Assembly: GCA_021234155.1 (NCBI GenBank)
Contig: JAJEKV010000002.1
Span: 38,305,841-38,369,840 of the forward strand
Origin: Isoetes taiwanensis
Taxonomy: Eukaryota > Streptophyta > Lycopodiopsida > Isoetales > Isoetaceae
DNA: 64,000 nt
Reading direction: 5' to 3'
Of the stretch, positions 11,060-22,114 are shown one piece after another; the first letter of the stretch is position 1; every line of letters starts with the position of its first letter. Below the pieces are notes generated by a model. It searched no databases and had not been told where the DNA came from. It was given only the letters and a program-made list of their open reading frames with translations. The position numbers and the translations under genes were made by a program.

Positions 11060-14000
11060 TCAAGAATCGGCTCCAGACCATTGAGCCATCACATCCGGAT
11101 ATTGAGTCATGAAACGACGACTCTCCCACGTCGCCCCTGAGACAGGTCTATGTTTCCATTTCACCAAAAATTCCATCTGGTCTCTTTGGCGGATCCGCAC
11201 TATCCGGGAATTCAATATTCTTTCAGGGGTAGGAATTCTATCCAACTCCACCATGTGTTCCTGAGAAGGCACAACATTCGCAGCTTTCCCCAGAGCTGGT
11301 CGCAACTGGCTCACATGGAAAACTGGATGAATGTCCACATTCGGTGGGAGTTGCAACTTGAAGGCAACATCACTATATTTCTTCAAAATTTTGTAAGGAC
11401 CACTGTATCTTGGGGAGAGCTTTGGTTTCTTTCCTGCAAGCAATGGCAATATTGCTTTTCTTTTCAGATTTGCAGGGAAGACCACACGAAGGTACACCAT
11501 CTGACCTTCATGCAGCTCGATCGGGGCTCTTGACAAATTGGCGCGCGCCCTTGCCCGATCCTGGGCCTGTCTCATATGCAATTGACACAACCCAAGTGTC
11601 ACATCCATGCCTTCAAGCATATTTATAGCAGCATCAGTTTTTAGCCCATCAAAACCAAGCGATACAGGTCCTCTGGGATTTCTCCCAAACATAGCCACAA
11701 ACGGGCTAGTTTTGATGCTCTGTTGGAACCCATTATTGTAAGCAAACTCCACAATAGGCAAATAGTCCTCCCATCTGGATTGTTGAGTGGCCACATAAGA
11801 TCTCAGCATATCCTCCAGAATTTGATTCACTCTTTCAGTCTGCCCATCCGTTTCCGGATGATCTCCACTAGAGAACTGAAGAGTGCATTTCAATGCAGAG
11901 AACAATTCACGCCAGAAATTCCCAGTGAATTTCACATCTCGATCGCTTACAATAGCTTTGGGTAATCCAAAAATAGGAAATACATGCTGCATATAAGCCT
12001 TGGCCACCGCCAAGCCATCAGCATTCTTTGTCAGAGGTATAAAGCGTGCATACTTCGTCAACCTATCCACAATGACAAGTATCTGAGTAAAGTGATGCAC
12101 AGTACGAGGCAACTTCACAATGAAATCCATAGAGATTTCACTCCATCTCTCCTCTGGCACAGGCAGAGGTTGCAAAAGCCCTGGAGTCTTGCCTCGACTC
12201 GCTTTAACCTGCTGACAAGTCTCACAGACTTTTACATATTCCTGCACATCCTCTTTCAAGCTAGGCCAATAAAACATTCTCTTGAGCGATTCATATGTTT
12301 TCCACTCACCCCCATGCCCAGCATAGGGTGCATCATGAAATTCGCTCAACAATTGCTTTCTCAAAGTGTCCACAGCAGGAACATAAATACGTCCCTTATG
12401 ATACCAGAGTCCATTCTGGATATCCCAAGCATCAGGTAACTTGGATAGATGCTGCATACTCAAAATATAGGCATCCAAGTCATATGCTTGTCTAATCTGT
12501 GACACCAAAGCAATTTCACATTGAACCATCACATTTACTTCCCGAACCCTAGAAAGAGCATCAACAACAGGATTCTTTTTCCCGGGAAGATGTTCAACAT
12601 GAAAGTGAAATTGAGAAAGAAAGTCCAACCATCTTGCTTGCCTTGGACTTACCTCGGCCTGGCTTTGCAGGAATTTCGACGGTTTGTGATCGGTATAGAC
12701 CACAAACTCACACTTATTGCGGAGATAATGTTTCCAGACTTTGAGCGCATGAACCATTGCTAGTAACTCCTGCTCATAGGTGGAATAGTTCTTCTCAGCA
12801 GCATTGAGTTGGCGACTTTCATACGCCACCACCCTACCATCCTGCATGAGAACAGCACCAATGGGGCATAACCACATGCATCAATGTAAACCTTATAAGG
12901 TTTACTCATGTCTGGAATCAACAGAATAGGCGCTGAGGTCAGCAACCTCTTCAGCATATCCATTGCCTGCTGCTGCTTTATCGTCCATTGCCACTGGACA
13001 TTAGTTTTCAACAACATAGTCAAGGCAGCCGCAATCTTGGCAAACTTCCAGACAATCTGCGATAATAACTGGCCAATCCCAAGAAACTACGCAACTCAGA
13101 TACATTCTTTGGCACAGGCCAAGACTGAATTGCCTCCGTCTTCTTGGGATCCACAGCTACACCATCAGCAGATACAATGTGGCCCAAATATTCCACCTGT
13201 GCTTTCAAAAATTCACACTTCGACATTTTGCATACAATTTATGCTGTCTGAGCAGAGTTAACACAGAACGCAAATGATTCAAATGCTCATCCAAGGTTTT
13301 GCTATAAACCAGGATATCATCTAGAAATACTTCAACAAAAGTATCAAGACATCCTGCAAAAACCTCATTCATCATTCTGGAAAAAGTAGCAGGAGCATTC
13401 GTTAGTCCAAAAGGCATCACCAAAAACTCAAAATGACCAAAGGTGGTCCTGAAGGCAGTCTTATGTACATCCGACTCCTTCACCCTTATCTGGTGATAAC
13501 CCATGCAAGAAATCCAACTTAGAAAAATACTTAGCTCCTGTTAATCTATCCATAATCTCGTCAATCCTAGGCAAAGGATACCTATTCTTGATCGTGATCT
13601 TATTCAAGGCACGATAATCAATGCACATCCGCATTGATCCATCCTTTTTCTTGACTAGAATGACAGGAGCACCATAAGGGGATTTGCTAGGTCTCACAAA
13701 CCCTTTGGCTAACAACTCATGAACCTGCTTCTTTACCTCCTCTTGTTCCAATATGGACAATCTATAAGGGCTACGAAACACAGGTTTGGATCCAGGCTCT
13801 AAATCAATCTCATGTTCAATCTCTCTACTAGGTGGAAGACCTTCAGGTAGTTCCTCAGGGAACACATCCTGAAATTCAAATAACAAATCCTGCAACTCTC
13901 TCTGGCCTTTTGAATTTTCAATGACCTCACTATCAGCACTCATATGACAGCACTCAAAAGCAGGATAACATTCATCAATAAATAGAAGAAAACATTGATT

Positions 14001-14111
14001 GGAAGATTTACGTACCAGTTTCTTGACCTGAAGCGACGACACGATCTTGGAAGCTCCCGTCAAAGGACTCCCCTGAAGATAGATCTCACGTCCATCATGC
14101 TTCGGGGCCAC
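11060..14111 (-). pseudogene. pol of nested chromovirus: RT, RNase H, integrase, chromodomain
   Basis: The polyprotein is broken by four frameshifts (near 13500, 13222, 13025 and 12870). [22 protein letters not shown], then [20 protein letters not shown] and the catalytic FLDD near 13330. RNase H: the YTDHKP and LPGKKNPVVDALSRV blocks. Integrase lies in one uninterrupted 605-residue frame (11060-12877) with an H-x5-H...C-x2-C zinc site and a D,D,E core (SMDFIVKLPRT, IVSDRDVKF, DGQTERVNQILEDML). The C-terminus (RIPTPERILNSRIV, FLVKWKHRPVSGATWE) is a chromodomain, which in this lineage can guide integration toward modified chromatin. The frame ends about 25 bp before the LTR. Confidence 0.92.
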
Positions 14112-14115
14112 ACCG

Positions 14116-14550
14116 GTGAGTGTTCCAATCTATTGCAGTGAGGGCTTAACCCGGCCGCAACCATGTTATCCCCAAAGACCACATCATACCGCCAACATCC
14201 AAGAGGTCAAAATCAAGCTTTTCCCGGTAACCTTGAATACACAAGGGCACCCTAATAGCTTTTCCGATCCTCCACCTGAGAATCATTCACAAAAGGCCCA
14301 TCTACCTTGTACTTATTAGTCTTTACACAAGGTAGGTGCGTTCTTCCACCAACTTAGAAGATACAAACATGTCAAGAGCCACAATCCAATAACACAACAA
14401 CGCTTTTCGCCCAAGATTCTGCCCAAGAATCTAATCACCCGCCCAAACAAACATGTCCATGATGTCCTTGCTTGCGGGCTTATCCAAGCACAAGACAGCC
14501 TCTTCCATGGCAATGGCTGAAACCGCCTTAGATTCCAATACTTCTTCACC
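14116..14550 (-). pseudogene. Protease region of nested chromovirus, badly decayed
   Basis: Between gag and RT the minus strand shows scattered protease-like pieces in several frames: MFVSSKLVEERTYLV near 14330-14360, where a 'D.GATH.F.S' active site is expected, and a weak GG.D.V.G...L block near 14160-14220. The active-site Asp-Ser-Gly is not readable. This is a low-certainty domain call based mainly on position. Confidence 0.45.
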
Positions 14551-14553
14551 TTT

Positions 14554-15648
14554 TCACCACGCGTTTGCTTTCTTGTTATCGGCTTTCTTGTTACGTGGGT
14601 GAGAGCATTCACGACTAATGTGCCCAGGCTCCCCACACCTATAGCAGAATATCTTCTTCCTGGGACCACCGGACTTAGAGTCCGCCTTACGCTTCTTGGA
14701 CTCTCCACCTGCAGACTTAGACTTAGGCTGTTCAGGCTTTTCAGACTTTTTCTTCTTGAAAAACCTGTTTTTCTTCTTTGAGAACTTCCGGGACGTCCTC
14801 TTAAAGGACTCATCCTCTTCCCCAAGCTGACGAGCCAACATCGTTGCCCTCTCAAAATCCTCGGGCTTCAACCCGATTATCTGCTTCTTGAGAGCAACAC
14901 TGGATAGGCCACCTAGGAAGAAATCAACCTGCCGAGCCTCGGTCAAGTCTCCAACCCTGTGGATATAACCCCGTACCTTATTGATATAAGCACTGAGAGA
15001 ACCTGTCTGCTTACAGTACCGCAGCTTCTCAAGCGCATCACGAGCATCATGCTGAGGTGCATACTCCCCAATAAAGTACTTCCTGAAATCGGACCAGGTA
15101 TTCACCTCCTTTTTCATGGTAGGACCATTCCACCAACTATAGGCGTCCGATTTCACCCGATTCTGCTAATAATAAACAATCGCCTTTATCCCCTTTATTG
15201 GTAGCCTCAAAAGGTCTCTAGCTTGTCAATCCAAGCCATCGCCTCCTCGAAGTTGCTCTTACCATCCCAATCCGGGATCTTTGTGCGCTTTGAGATCGCG
15301 GATGTCCTCCTTGCTCAATCCGAACTCTTTTTCGATTCGCCGCTCCACGCCAGCACTAGCTCGTGTGTACATCGGGTCCACCACCACAACTGCCGGAGAC
15401 TTCCCTTTCTCCGCAGACTTCCCTAGGCCATCCGTGCCAGCAAGGGTCTCCAAAACAGTTCTCATAGCAGTCTGAGTATCCAATACAGGCTTTGAGGCTC
15501 TCGGCACACACCCAAAGAAGTCCTCGCCCCACTTCGCCCCCGCATGGTCTCCGTGTTCTTCTGGGTTTCTCAGATGTGAGCAGCTAGCCCTCAGACATCG
15601 GTTCCTCCTCCATAGGAGTCGCCGTCTGCTTTCAAGATGTGCGGCCAA
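14554..15648 (-). pseudogene. gag of nested chromovirus
   Basis: The main frame (14554-15156) reads YSWWNGPTMKKEVNTWSDFR and KYFIGEYAPQHDARD, a typical retrotransposon gag core. A basic Lys-rich stretch and one CCHC knuckle, CYRCGEPGHISREC, follow. The N-terminal part lies in another frame (15259-15648), so a frameshift or stop separates the two near 15160-15260. The gag product would form the particle that packages element RNA. Confidence 0.8.
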
Positions 15649-15698
15649 GCACTAGTCTCGTGCTCCATCTCAGCTACTCAAGGTCCAAGCCGCAACTT

Positions 15699-15711
15699 AG
15701 GCTCGATACCA
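15699..15711 (-). promoter_or_regulatory. Primer-binding site, initiator-Met tRNA type
   Basis: Immediately inside the 5' LTR the minus strand reads TGGTATCGAGCC, close to the TGGTATCAGAGC complement of plant initiator tRNA-Met used by many LTR elements. Confidence 0.75.
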
Positions 15712-17407
15712 TCGTTATTTAACCAAAATTTTAGTACCAAAAATTTCGATTTGTATTCACATCAAACCATCGAGTACACGTAACAAGTAATCGCCTCCCC
15801 CACAGGCTATATACATGAAAGCCACGTATACAGATAACAAGACGACAACACAAGATAACTAAATGCACACGCATGCTCCGCCAGCTATCAAACAGCCTGC
15901 ACAAGCCTCCACGTGTTAGTAACATGCATAAGAGTTATCCAGTATGTCAACATGAAGCAACGACTGACGGACTGCAAGAACACACATATGGAATCCACCA
16001 CATGCACCATAGTATCTGCCCAGCAGATACACCCCACCATATCTAGACAGTACGTCGTCTAGAACCCCCGCGCTGGTGGATCCAGTGTAAGGGAGAAACT
16101 GCAAGCATCCTAGGGACCCAGGCCACTAGACTGTTGGTTCCACCCATCTCCGTCCCATACCAGAGATGAGCTTCGCCTCACTAACGCCAATGGTTCCTAA
16201 TAAGATAAGCCTCGCTCATCTACATACACGCGCTCAACGTGCTCATACCCAAATCATAAAGATACCTCTACAATGGAGCAGAGCCCCATAGAACTACCAA
16301 TATCTCCGGCCTATTGATATACACATAACCTTGTCCCATACCAAGGCTATAATATGTATCTCACCGGTATAAGGAAGTTCTTATGGTAAGCATTCGCTTG
16401 CCATTACGTTCTTTCACAAGAACACCCTAAGAAGCATGCCATGCATAAGGTTATATCAGCTGGCTCGTTAAAATGCAACAAACTTAAGTGCTGCTACTAA
16501 ACAACCATGAAATCCATCACAGTCCAAGCCAAGCCAATACCTACTTAGCACATACATACTTCTCTTACAGAACCGGGTGTTACAAAGGGAGTCACAGAGC
16601 TGGTACAGAATATTATTCAAAGGGGAAGTCCTTTAGGCAATCCTAGGATGCTCTCAAAGTGAAGCTTCATTAATTCTGAGTCTGAGGTAAGATTTGTAAG
16701 ATTTGGTTTGTCTCCTTTCCAGAAGACCCATCTACCATGGCAACCAGATTCTCCAATCTTAAGGCTTACCAATTGCCTCGGAATTATTCTCAGCTTCACG
16801 AGCTACAGCAACGCTGCAACCACTTCCACCACTTTTAATATTCTAAGCTCTGCTTCCGACTTCCTTCTCCAAATCCCGCTGTTTTGTAACTCCCGGATTT
16901 CCCTGTGACACTTCCGGACTCCCCCCCCTGTGTCCAATCCGGCCTGCTCTTTGATTCAATCTCCTGCCCCGTGGCAAGGCCACGTGGCGTCCTGGCAGCA
17001 GCCGGTTAAACCTGCAACCGGTTCAGCAGATCTCCGCTGCCCCAACCCGAGATCGTGGCTGTAGCAGACAGCCGTAGGTGGCACCACCCATTATTCCGGT
17101 GCTCACCTTTTTAAAGGTTCAATGGTTCTTTAAACCATTATAAGCTAGTTATTACCTTTGCTTAATAACCCAACATATATTCCCTTGTTGTTATTTACCC
17201 CCAAGGGATAAACTCTTAACGGCCAAAGTTATTCACCGTAGCCGTGCAACAAGGCAACCCAGTCCCCTAGTCTATCCGGCCATGGTGCACCACTTCGCCT
17301 TAAGCTAGACTAGGGGCATGCGACCATTATAAACATCCATTATGCCTAACATTAGCATGCATGCTAAATTTGCAACAATGGTCTGTTAAATATTCAGGCA
17401 TAACATT
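15712..17407 (-). repeat. 5' LTR of nested chromovirus
   Basis: On the plus strand it begins TCGTTATTTAACC and ends GGCATAACATT. It is adjacent to the primer-binding site on one side and the GACTC duplication on the other. It has about 130 bp (roughly 15770-15900) absent from the 3' LTR and a different sequence at 17110-17390. The rest matches closely. Confidence 0.85.
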
Positions 17408-17933
17408 GACTCCTCCTCAAATTGCCACCGATCTCCGATGGGATCCACGCTTTGTGCGACGCTCCCATTGGGAAAATGGTGCCACTCTGGACCATACTGA
17501 AAACTGGATTTATGTAGCAAATGAGCGTGGTTGGCAGACGCCTGCGCAAGCAGTTTATGGCCTCACTCTTTTCCTGGAACGGGCTGCCACCTCCCCTGAT
17601 CCCTCGGTCCATCGTCAAGCAGGTTTTTGTGCTGCTCTCAAATGCCTTTTGGTAAGCTCCCTAAATAGGCAGCGCCCCATTTTTCCATTGCAACCCGAAT
17701 GCGGTCGGTGCATTTGGTCTTCAGACTTGCCTCGATGGAATGCCAATTTGTTCCCGCCAAGGCGCCGCCGCTCAACACTCTGCAAAGCTTCGCAAAACCG
17801 CACGAGGACCTCATTGGACAAGTATCATAATGGCGGCGTCCTCACTCGAAGAAGATGACTTCCAAACTCCGGGTTCCCACCCTCGGAATCACTCCCTCCT
17901 TTTCTTGACACCGAAAATGTCGTTTGGTGGGAG
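17408..17933 (+). pseudogene. Unrecognised Ty3-associated frame, 3' part, and polypurine tract
   Basis: This continues the frame broken at 9404. It reads TPPQIATDLRWDPRFVRRSH, ENWIYVANERGWQTPAQAVY and GLTLFLERAATSPDPS in one frame through about 17858, with a likely end near 17900. The purine-rich tract GGTGGGAG follows immediately before the LTR. No known domain is recognised. Confidence 0.5.
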
Positions 17934-18420
17934 TGTTAGTTATGCGTCTGATGCGAGGACTATTCATGCACACAAAGGACCAGGTCAAGAACAAGGAGGC
18001 GACCGCGGGTGGGGCGTCAAAAGGTCCTCGAAGACCAAGGCACGGCAGCCAAAGCCACCACGCCGGTCAAGGGCGCGATAGAGAAATGGCCAGCGTGTCT
18101 CGGTCAGCGTCATTTTAGGGTTTTCAAGAGGCAATCATTGGGTGTCCTACAAATCGAGCCTTCATTCAAGGAGTTGGCACCGAAGTAGGCTGATTTTATC
18201 TATATTGGGCCAAAGGCTGTTGTACTATATATAGCAGTAGATGTAGCCCTTACGGGCAGATGAGTTTTTTGAGTCTTATCTCATTTTTCTGTCTTCTCTC
18301 ATTGGAGAGCTCATGTATTCTTATGATATCAAGGAGTTCATTGCTTGACCATTGTTCTCTCATTGTGTTTTCTGTTATCTCATTGATTTCTCATTGCTCT
18401 TTTGCAAATCCCGCGTGACA
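17934..18420 (+). repeat. 3' LTR of old Ty3 element
   Basis: It starts TGTTAGTTATGCG and ends CCCGCGTGACA, 487 bp with TG...CA ends. A TATA-like box (TATATATA, 18225-18233) lies in the middle, as expected for the U3/R boundary. No second copy was found in the window. Confidence 0.75.
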
Positions 18421-18484
18421 CAGCTACCGGATACTCCTGTTTGATCCACGGGTCCTCACAGAGGGCTGTCTTGCAGGAGTTCCC

Positions 18485-18912
18485 AAACCCAGACCCCAAA
18501 CACCTTCCTCAAACCCTGATGCTTGCCTTAAATAGACTTCTTCTTCTAACTCAGCATTCAAAAATGCAGTACTAACATCCATATGATGAACTTCTAGATC
18601 ACATGAGTTTGCTATGGCAAGTAAAATCCTTAGACTGTTTATCTTAACCAGAGGAGAAAAAGTTTCATCAAAATCCTTTCCCTTTTTCTGAGAGGAGCCC
18701 TGTGCTACCAATCTAGCTTTGTATTTTGTTGGTTTTTCATCAGCTCCTAATTTAATTCTGAATATCCATTTGTTTCCAATGATATTCTTATTCTTTGGCT
18801 TGTCCACTAACTCATAAGTTCCAGTTCTTTGAAAGGCCTCCATTTCTTCCTCCATTGCCTTTAGCCATTGTTTAGAATTTCCTCCATTAATAGCTTCACT
18901 GTAAAAGATCAC
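18485..18912 (-). pseudogene. copia reverse transcriptase, N-terminal part
   Basis: Reads WLKAMEEEMEAFQRTGTYEL, GNKWIFRIKLGADEKPTKYK and FDETFSPLVKINSLRILLA, then VHHMDVSTAFLNAELEEEVY. This is textbook copia RT up to the 'GFEEG' block, after which the frame runs into unrelated sequence (VWGLGLGTPARQPS) and stops. The catalytic YVDD is absent. Confidence 0.9.
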
Positions 18913-19077
18913 AAGTTTCCAATATCAATATATCAAATATGTTCTCGACTTCACCTGCATGAGGCTGAAGCCTTTTGCTCCTCCCTAATTCATTTCTCCC
19001 ATGCAACTCAGTAGATATTTTGTTCTCATCTCTTAATATTTGAGCTTCAGTCCTTCTCGTTTTTGCCTTAGGCTTTT

Positions 19078-20761
19078 CTACATGATGTGTGCTGTTTTCT
19101 TACTAGTTATCTCATCCTCATTTTCTGACATGCTTTGAGCAGATTCTCTCTCATTCCTTTCAACCATGGCATCATCATCATCAAAATTCTCTGTAAGGTT
19201 TTCATTTCCTGATTTTTCCACATCTTTTATAACTGTTATGGATTTTTCTCTGATCTCTTCTTCTTGTTTGCCTTCACCTTGATCTGTCATGTTGACATTT
19301 CTGATTTTTCTGTAGAACTGAAACTCATCAAATATTACATCCCTACTTACAATTATCTTCCTATGAACTGGATCAAATAGTCTGTATCCCTTGGAGTAGG
19401 TGTCATATCCCACCAAATACGTGATATATGCCCTATCATCCAACTTCTTCCTTAACTGTTCTGGTACATGAGCAAAGGTTAAGCAACCATATGCCCTTAG
19501 ATGATCATAGCTCGGAATTTTCCCTGACCATAACATTTCTGGTATAGTTCCTTTAGTACTAATTGATGGCAGGATATTTTGAACATGTCTCCAAGGCTTC
19601 ATTCCAAACATAATTAGGGAGTCCTGAATATTTTGGCATAGATCTCACAGCATTTAGTAAAGTTCTGTTTTTTCTTTCAGCTACCCCATTTTGTTGGGGA
19701 GAATACCTACATGTCAGTTGTCTTTTAATTCCCCTTTTTGCACAGAATCTTTTGAACTCATAGGACAGATACTCACCTCTCCTATCCGACCTTATGCATT
19801 TAATTTTCCTCCCAGTCTCGAGCTCCATTTCAGCAACAAAGATCTTCAATGCATCATAAGCCTGATCTTTTGTTTTCAGACAGTAGCATTTTGTTTTTCT
19901 ACTAAAGTCATCAATAAATGTCATGAAATATCTGTGTCCTGCCATGCTGGTTACATTAATGGGACCACATAGGTCAGTGTGAACTAATTCCAAAATCCCC
20001 TTTGCTCTTTTTTGTGATCTTTTGAATGGCAGTCTAGTTTGCTTCCCAAGAATGCAGCCTGCACACATCAAGTTTTTATTGTCTTCTCCATTTGTTTTTA
20101 TCCACCCTTTTTTGATCAAGATTTCTATGTTTGCTGAATTAGTATGGCACATCCTGTTATGCCAAGTTCTAACAGATGGAAGTTCAACAATATTCAAACT
20201 TGGAATATGCTTGCAATCAAGGCCAAACAAATTTCCCACTCTTTTGCCAATAAACTTGATATTATTTCCCAAAAACACTTTACATTCCAATTTTTCAAAC
20301 AAAACTCTATATCCCAAATCAACAAGTTGGCATACTGATATTAAATTTCTCACCAAGCCTGGAACACACAATACATCTTTGAGTTCTACTGCCTTTCCAT
20401 CTAAATCAAATATCTCCAGAATTCTAGTGTCTTCAATCTTCTGTATGGCTCTATCTCCCAGTTGCACATGGCCAGCTTCCTTCTTTTTGCATTCTTTCAG
20501 CAGTGTTTGATCATAGGTCACGGTTTTCTCAGCTCCTGAATCTATGATTAACATTTTGTTATCCTTACTTTGTAAATCACTAGAAATATTCAAAACAACT
20601 TCATTTCTTACCTCAGTAGTGTCATCCACCTCCTTTTCCTCACTGGCAAGTATATTCACAGATGGATTACTCCTTTGTGCAGATCTACCTCTACCAAAAT
20701 TACCCCTTGAGCTGGCAGATCTCCCTCTGCCTCTTCCTCTGCCTACAGTCCCTTCCATCAC
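19078..20761 (-). pseudogene. copia protease and integrase
   Basis: The first frame (19559-20761) contains the protease site MLIIDSGAEKTV. It also has the integrase zinc region (TWHNRMCHTNSANIEILIKK followed by CAGCILGKQTRLPF) and core motifs HTDLCGPI, CIRSDRRGEYLS and QQNGVAERKNRTL. A one-base shift near 19600 moves the remainder (TKGTIPEMLWSGKIPSYDHL, YGCLTFAHVP, SRDVIFDE) into the 19078-19611 frame. The D, D and E residues of the core are present. Decay appears modest. Confidence 0.92.
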
Positions 20762-21587
20762 AATTATAACACTTTATGATTTTACCTTCATCAGGACACT
20801 CATATTTCAGGTGTCCATACTGGTTACAGTTGAAGCATGGTCCGAGTTTTTCTTTGCTTGATGTTCCACTTCTTTTTTCCTTGCCTGCATACAAGACTTC
20901 AGTGGTGTCATCTTCCAAACTGACACTCTTTTGTTCAAATTCAGTCCTTATCATTTGTATAGCATGCTCTTTTGATCTTGCCACATTTCTGATTAGTGTG
21001 GCCAGCTGATTATTGTGGGAGACAGATCTTGCAAGAGACAAGATCTGATATTGATCATTCAGAATTATTCCAGCTCCCTCCAAATCTGCAATTATTGAAT
21101 CAAACTTTTCCAGAAATTCAGTCATATTATCCTTTTCAAATAGTTTCAACTTTCTAAGCTGCTTCTCCAACATATCAATTTGTGATGAGGTTTTTACCTC
21201 ATACTGACTTACCATGTAATCCCACATTTCTTTCGGGCTCATGCCTCTTAGTTTCAATTTAATGGCAGTCCCAACCTTGCTGGTTATAATGGCCTGTGCT
21301 TCCATTATCTTAAATTCATCATCATATTCAGGACTTACAGTACTTCTCGTGTTTCCAGGAGCACTATTGCCTCCTCCTTCAACAGATGCCTCACTGGTCT
21401 CCCCTGCAATAGAATTCCTTGATCTCACTATTGCAGAAGATCTCCTGGTACTTTCACCATCTATGAGATACCACAGATTTTCAACTTCAAGGACCTGTCT
21501 AATTCCTTGCTTCCATATTTGAAATCCACTATCTCCTTTAAACACTTCAATAGAAGTTAGTAGATTAGCTCCAAACCTTGTAGACAT
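20700..21587 (-). pseudogene. copia gag
   Basis: The frame begins at 21587 shortly after the primer-binding site. It carries a gag core (GDSGFQIWKQGIRQVLEVEN, KEMWDYMVSQYEVK, QLRKLKLFEKDNMTEFLEKF) and a CCHC knuckle CFNCNQYGHLKYEC. A second CYNC begins just before a frameshift that separates gag from protease near 20760. Its length of about 295 residues is normal for copia gag. Confidence 0.9.
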
Positions 21588-21599
21588 TATTGCAAGCTT

Positions 21600-21612
21600 G
21601 GCTCTGATACCA
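21600..21612 (-). promoter_or_regulatory. Primer-binding site of copia element
   Basis: The minus strand reads TGGTATCAGAGCC directly inside the LTR, an exact initiator tRNA-Met type site. Confidence 0.85.
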
Positions 21613-21613
21613 T

Positions 21614-22114
21614 TGAAGGATTCAAGTCAAGAAATTGCTAGACAAAAATCGAATTTCAATCACACAATTACTTATAGCATTCAAGCAATTTTCCTTAGCA
21701 AATATCAACTTTACTTAATTCACAACTTCGAATACTAGCTTAACCATTGAAATTGTCACTGTTCATAAAGTATTGACTGTAACACTGTAGATTATTTGAT
21801 TTTACATCCCCGACAGCCCAAGCTTGATCCGATCAATCCAAAAACCCTGCAATGCTCCCGGACCAGTAATTTGTCACATAATACATCTTTGTTTTATTCT
21901 TTTGGATCCGGCCGATCAGCCGGACCGAGCTCCCAGTGCCGAGCTAGCTTAGATAATTTCCTTTCTTGTTTCTTCATACTTAATATACAATATTAACCTT
22001 TAACCATTAACGGCTAACCTTTAACCATTGCCTTTCGATTTTCCTTCAACCCAAGGTTAATATTCCAATAACCTTTGCTTCATCTTTAGGACCAAATAAC
22101 TTAGTCCATCAACA
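21614..22114 (-). repeat. 5' LTR of copia element
   Basis: The inner edge (TGAAGGATTCAAG on the plus strand) is fixed by the primer-binding site. The outer edge is placed at CCATCAACA (minus strand TGTTGATGG), giving 501 bp with TG...CA ends. The outer edge has no second LTR for comparison and is a best guess. Confidence 0.6.

Larger units (their letters stand above)
9405..17407 (-). mobile_element. Nested Ty3/gypsy chromovirus with two LTRs
   Basis: A full-length minus-strand element of about 8.0 kb: 5' LTR 15712-17407, primer-binding site at about 15700-15711, gag, pol ending in a chromodomain, polypurine tract at about 11036-11046, and 3' LTR 9405-11035. GACTC flanks both sides (9400-9404 and 17408-17412) and looks like the 5-bp target duplication. 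The insertion interrupts the outer element's frame exactly. Gag and pol carry several frameshifts and a stop, so this copy is not autonomous. Confidence 0.9.
2270..18420 (+). mobile_element. Old Ty3/gypsy LTR retrotransposon, split by a nested element
   Basis: Plus-strand protease, reverse transcriptase, RNase H and integrase fragments lie in canonical Ty3 order between about 2440 and 5990. A further reading-frame region at 7800-9404 resumes at 17408-17930. A polypurine-like tract (about 17920-17933) and a 3' LTR (17934-18420) follow. The 5' LTR was not found, so the left end is truncated or too diverged. The interruption at 9404/17408 is a complete minus-strand Ty3 element. Removing it rejoins a continuous reading frame (GHAGWTPPQIATDL) once one copy of the GACTC duplication is dropped. 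Many stops and shifts show the element is long dead. Confidence 0.8.
18421..22114 (-). mobile_element. Ty1/copia retrotransposon, truncated in reverse transcriptase
   Basis: The minus-strand order is 5' LTR (about 21614-22114), primer-binding site, gag, protease, integrase and partial RT. Sequence typical of the element stops at about 18485, inside RT, before the YVDD block. RNase H and 3' LTR are missing. The end lies within about 70 bp of the Ty3 LTR, so that insertion or an associated deletion may have removed the rest. Confidence 0.88.

Noticed and set aside
11150-12439. Several plus-strand frames of 70-151 residues
   Set aside because: They lie opposite the well-supported chromovirus integrase frame and have no recognisable motif.
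20022-20510. 162-residue plus-strand frame
   Set aside because: It lies wholly opposite copia integrase and has the composition of a reverse-complement shadow.
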